Source: Gp6-AA40 sp046765795
GTDB lineage: Bacteria > Acidobacteriota > Vicinamibacteria > Vicinamibacterales > UBA2999
Assembly (NCBI GenBank): GCA_046765795.1
Contig: JBKPRH010000142.1
Span: 1-5,799, forward strand
Reading direction: 5' to 3'
DNA: 5,799 bases
Shown here piece after piece: positions 4,983-5,799 of this stretch. Both the position numbers and the translations under genes were made by a program. Every line of letters starts with the position of its first letter. Positions within the stretch are counted from its first letter, which is position 1. Below the pieces are notes generated by a model, which was given only the letters and a program-made list of their open reading frames with translations, was not told the origin of the DNA and did not search any database.

Positions 4983-5744
4983 GCGAAACGCATCTTGCAC
5001 CTGATCCTGCCGCTCGGTGGCATCGGCTTGGCTCTTCTGGTCTGGTGGGGCGCCAGCCAGCTCGTGTCGGATCTCCCATCACCAACCCGCACCTGGGAGG
5101 AGAGCAAGGTTTATATCCTCGAGCCATTCGCCAAACGCGGCGAGATGGATCAGGGCATCGTGCTGCTCGCTTACTACAGCCTGCTGCGCGTCGCGCGCGG
5201 GTTCCTGCTCGGCATCGCGATCGCCACCCCCATCGGCTTCCTGCTCGGTGTCTCGCCGACGCTGACCCGGATGTTCGATCCGATCATGCAGGTGCTGCGG
5301 CCGATCTCGCCGCTGGCCTGGCTGCCGCTTGGCCTCGTGCTTTTCCAGAAGTCAGAGCCCGCTGCGCTGTTCGCCATCGCGGTGTGTTCAATGTGGCCGA
5401 CGGTCATCAACACGATGATGGGCGTACGCGCGATCCCGCAGGACTATTGGAACGTCGCCAAGGTGCTGCGACTGTCGAAATTCACGACCTTCACCAAGAT
5501 CATCGTTCCGGCAACGCTGCCCTACATGTTCACTGGCTATCGGCTCAGCCTCGGCATCGCCTGGCTCGTCATCGTCGCCAGCGAGATGCTGACCGGCACG
5601 CCTGGCGTAGGCGGATTCCTCTGGCAGGAATACAACAGCCTGGTCTACGCGCACATCCTCCTGGCAATCGTGACGATCGGCCTGATTGGATTCACGCTCG
5701 ATCGCCTGATGGCGATGGCCGAGCACAAGCTGCGGGCGGCATAG
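4980..5744 (+). CDS. nrtB: Nitrate ABC transporter permease, NrtB family
   Basis: This 254-residue integral membrane protein is the permease of the importer, receiving substrate from NrtA and driven by the ATPase encoded next. Hydrophobic segments are visible at about 6-24, 71-91, 103-122, 126-147, 188-203 and 224-242, giving six, the usual number for the NrtB/SsuC/TauC group. The conserved cytoplasmic coupling loop is at about 157-181 (NVAKVLRLSKFTTFTKIIVP), a variant of the EAA motif with N-V-A in place of E-A-A. Family phrases include RPISPLAWLPLGLV (107-120), SEPAALFAIA, WPTVINTMMGVR and EMLTGTPGVGG. The TTG start is backed by a good Shine-Dalgarno. Length is slightly short of cyanobacterial NrtB, mainly at the N-terminus. 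Taurine or sulfonate permeases are close relatives, but the NrtA-type partner favours nitrate. Confidence 0.9.
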   Translation: MAKRILHLILPLGGIGLALLVWWGASQLVSDLPSPTRTWEESKVYILEPFAKRGEMDQGIVLLAYYSLLRVARGFLLGIAIATPIGFLLGVSPTLTRMFDPIMQVLRPISPLAWLPLGLVLFQKSEPAALFAIAVCSMWPTVINTMMGVRAIPQDYWNVAKVLRLSKFTTFTKIIVPATLPYMFTGYRLSLGIAWLVIVASEMLTGTPGVGGFLWQEYNSLVYAHILLAIVTIGLIGFTLDRLMAMAEHKLRAA

Positions 5745-5799
5745 ATGGCGTTTCTCGAAGCGCGGGAATTGTCCAAGTCCTTTTCGTCCGGCCAGGGAA
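5745..5799 (+). CDS. nrtD: Start of the nitrate ABC transporter ATP-binding subunit, NrtD/NrtC type (3' end outside window)
   Basis: ATG at 5745 directly follows the nrtB stop (TAG then ATG, no gap), and the frame stays open to the edge for 18 codons: MAFLEARELSKSFSSGQG. The pattern LEARELSKSF is the usual first strand and aromatic region of ABC-ATPase domains, just before the Walker A motif, which lies beyond the window. Zero spacing implies translational coupling to nrtB. The family is clear from position and this short match; whether it is a simple NrtD or an NrtC-like fusion with an extra binding domain cannot be seen. Confidence 0.8.
   Translation, partial: MAFLEARELSKSFSSGQG

Noticed and set aside
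4110..5000. A 296-codon open frame on the minus strand opposite nrtA
   Set aside because: It is a GC-skew shadow of nrtA; the product is rich in Arg, Val, Leu, Asp and His, crosses the intergenic repeat, and resembles no family.

Overview
The window holds one end of a putative nitrate acquisition locus from a GC-rich Gram-negative bacterium. The gene calls are firm at family level. The envelope genes (a beta-barrel porin with a Sec signal and a Tat-exported binding protein) imply an outer membrane. The host could be an Acidobacteriota-type organism, because degenerate GAACC and GTGGTT/AACCAC intergenic repeats feel typical of that group, but this is recall rather than proof.

Layout. On the minus strand, from 1476 and running off the left edge, is a single-chain fusion of a DmsB-like four-cluster ferredoxin and a DmsC-like membrane anchor; its C-terminus is not in view. 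A noncoding divergent region of 727 bases (1477-2203) follows. It contains a CRP/FNR-type palindrome, several inverted repeats, a 9-base degenerate repeat and a compound stem-loop just before the next ribosome binding site. On the plus strand is a compact operon: an alginate-export-family outer-membrane porin (2204-3640), an NrtA/CmpA-family binding protein (3618-4901, overlapping the porin by 23 bases), an NrtB-family permease (4980-5744) and the first 18 codons of an NrtD-type ATPase (5745 onward). Between nrtA and nrtB lies a GG-rich repeat that can form a hairpin or a two-tetrad G-quadruplex.

How they may work together (inference). The porin would let the anion cross the outer membrane, NrtA would capture it in the periplasm, and NrtB with NrtD would pump it inward. 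The divergent DmsB-DmsC fusion would pass electrons from membrane quinol to a molybdopterin reductase, presumably encoded beyond the left edge. It has no export signal and its positive loops predict a cytoplasmic iron-sulfur domain, which suits a cytoplasmic assimilatory nitrate reductase better than a periplasmic DMSO-type enzyme. The substrate is inferred from family resemblance only; the reductase itself is not in the window.
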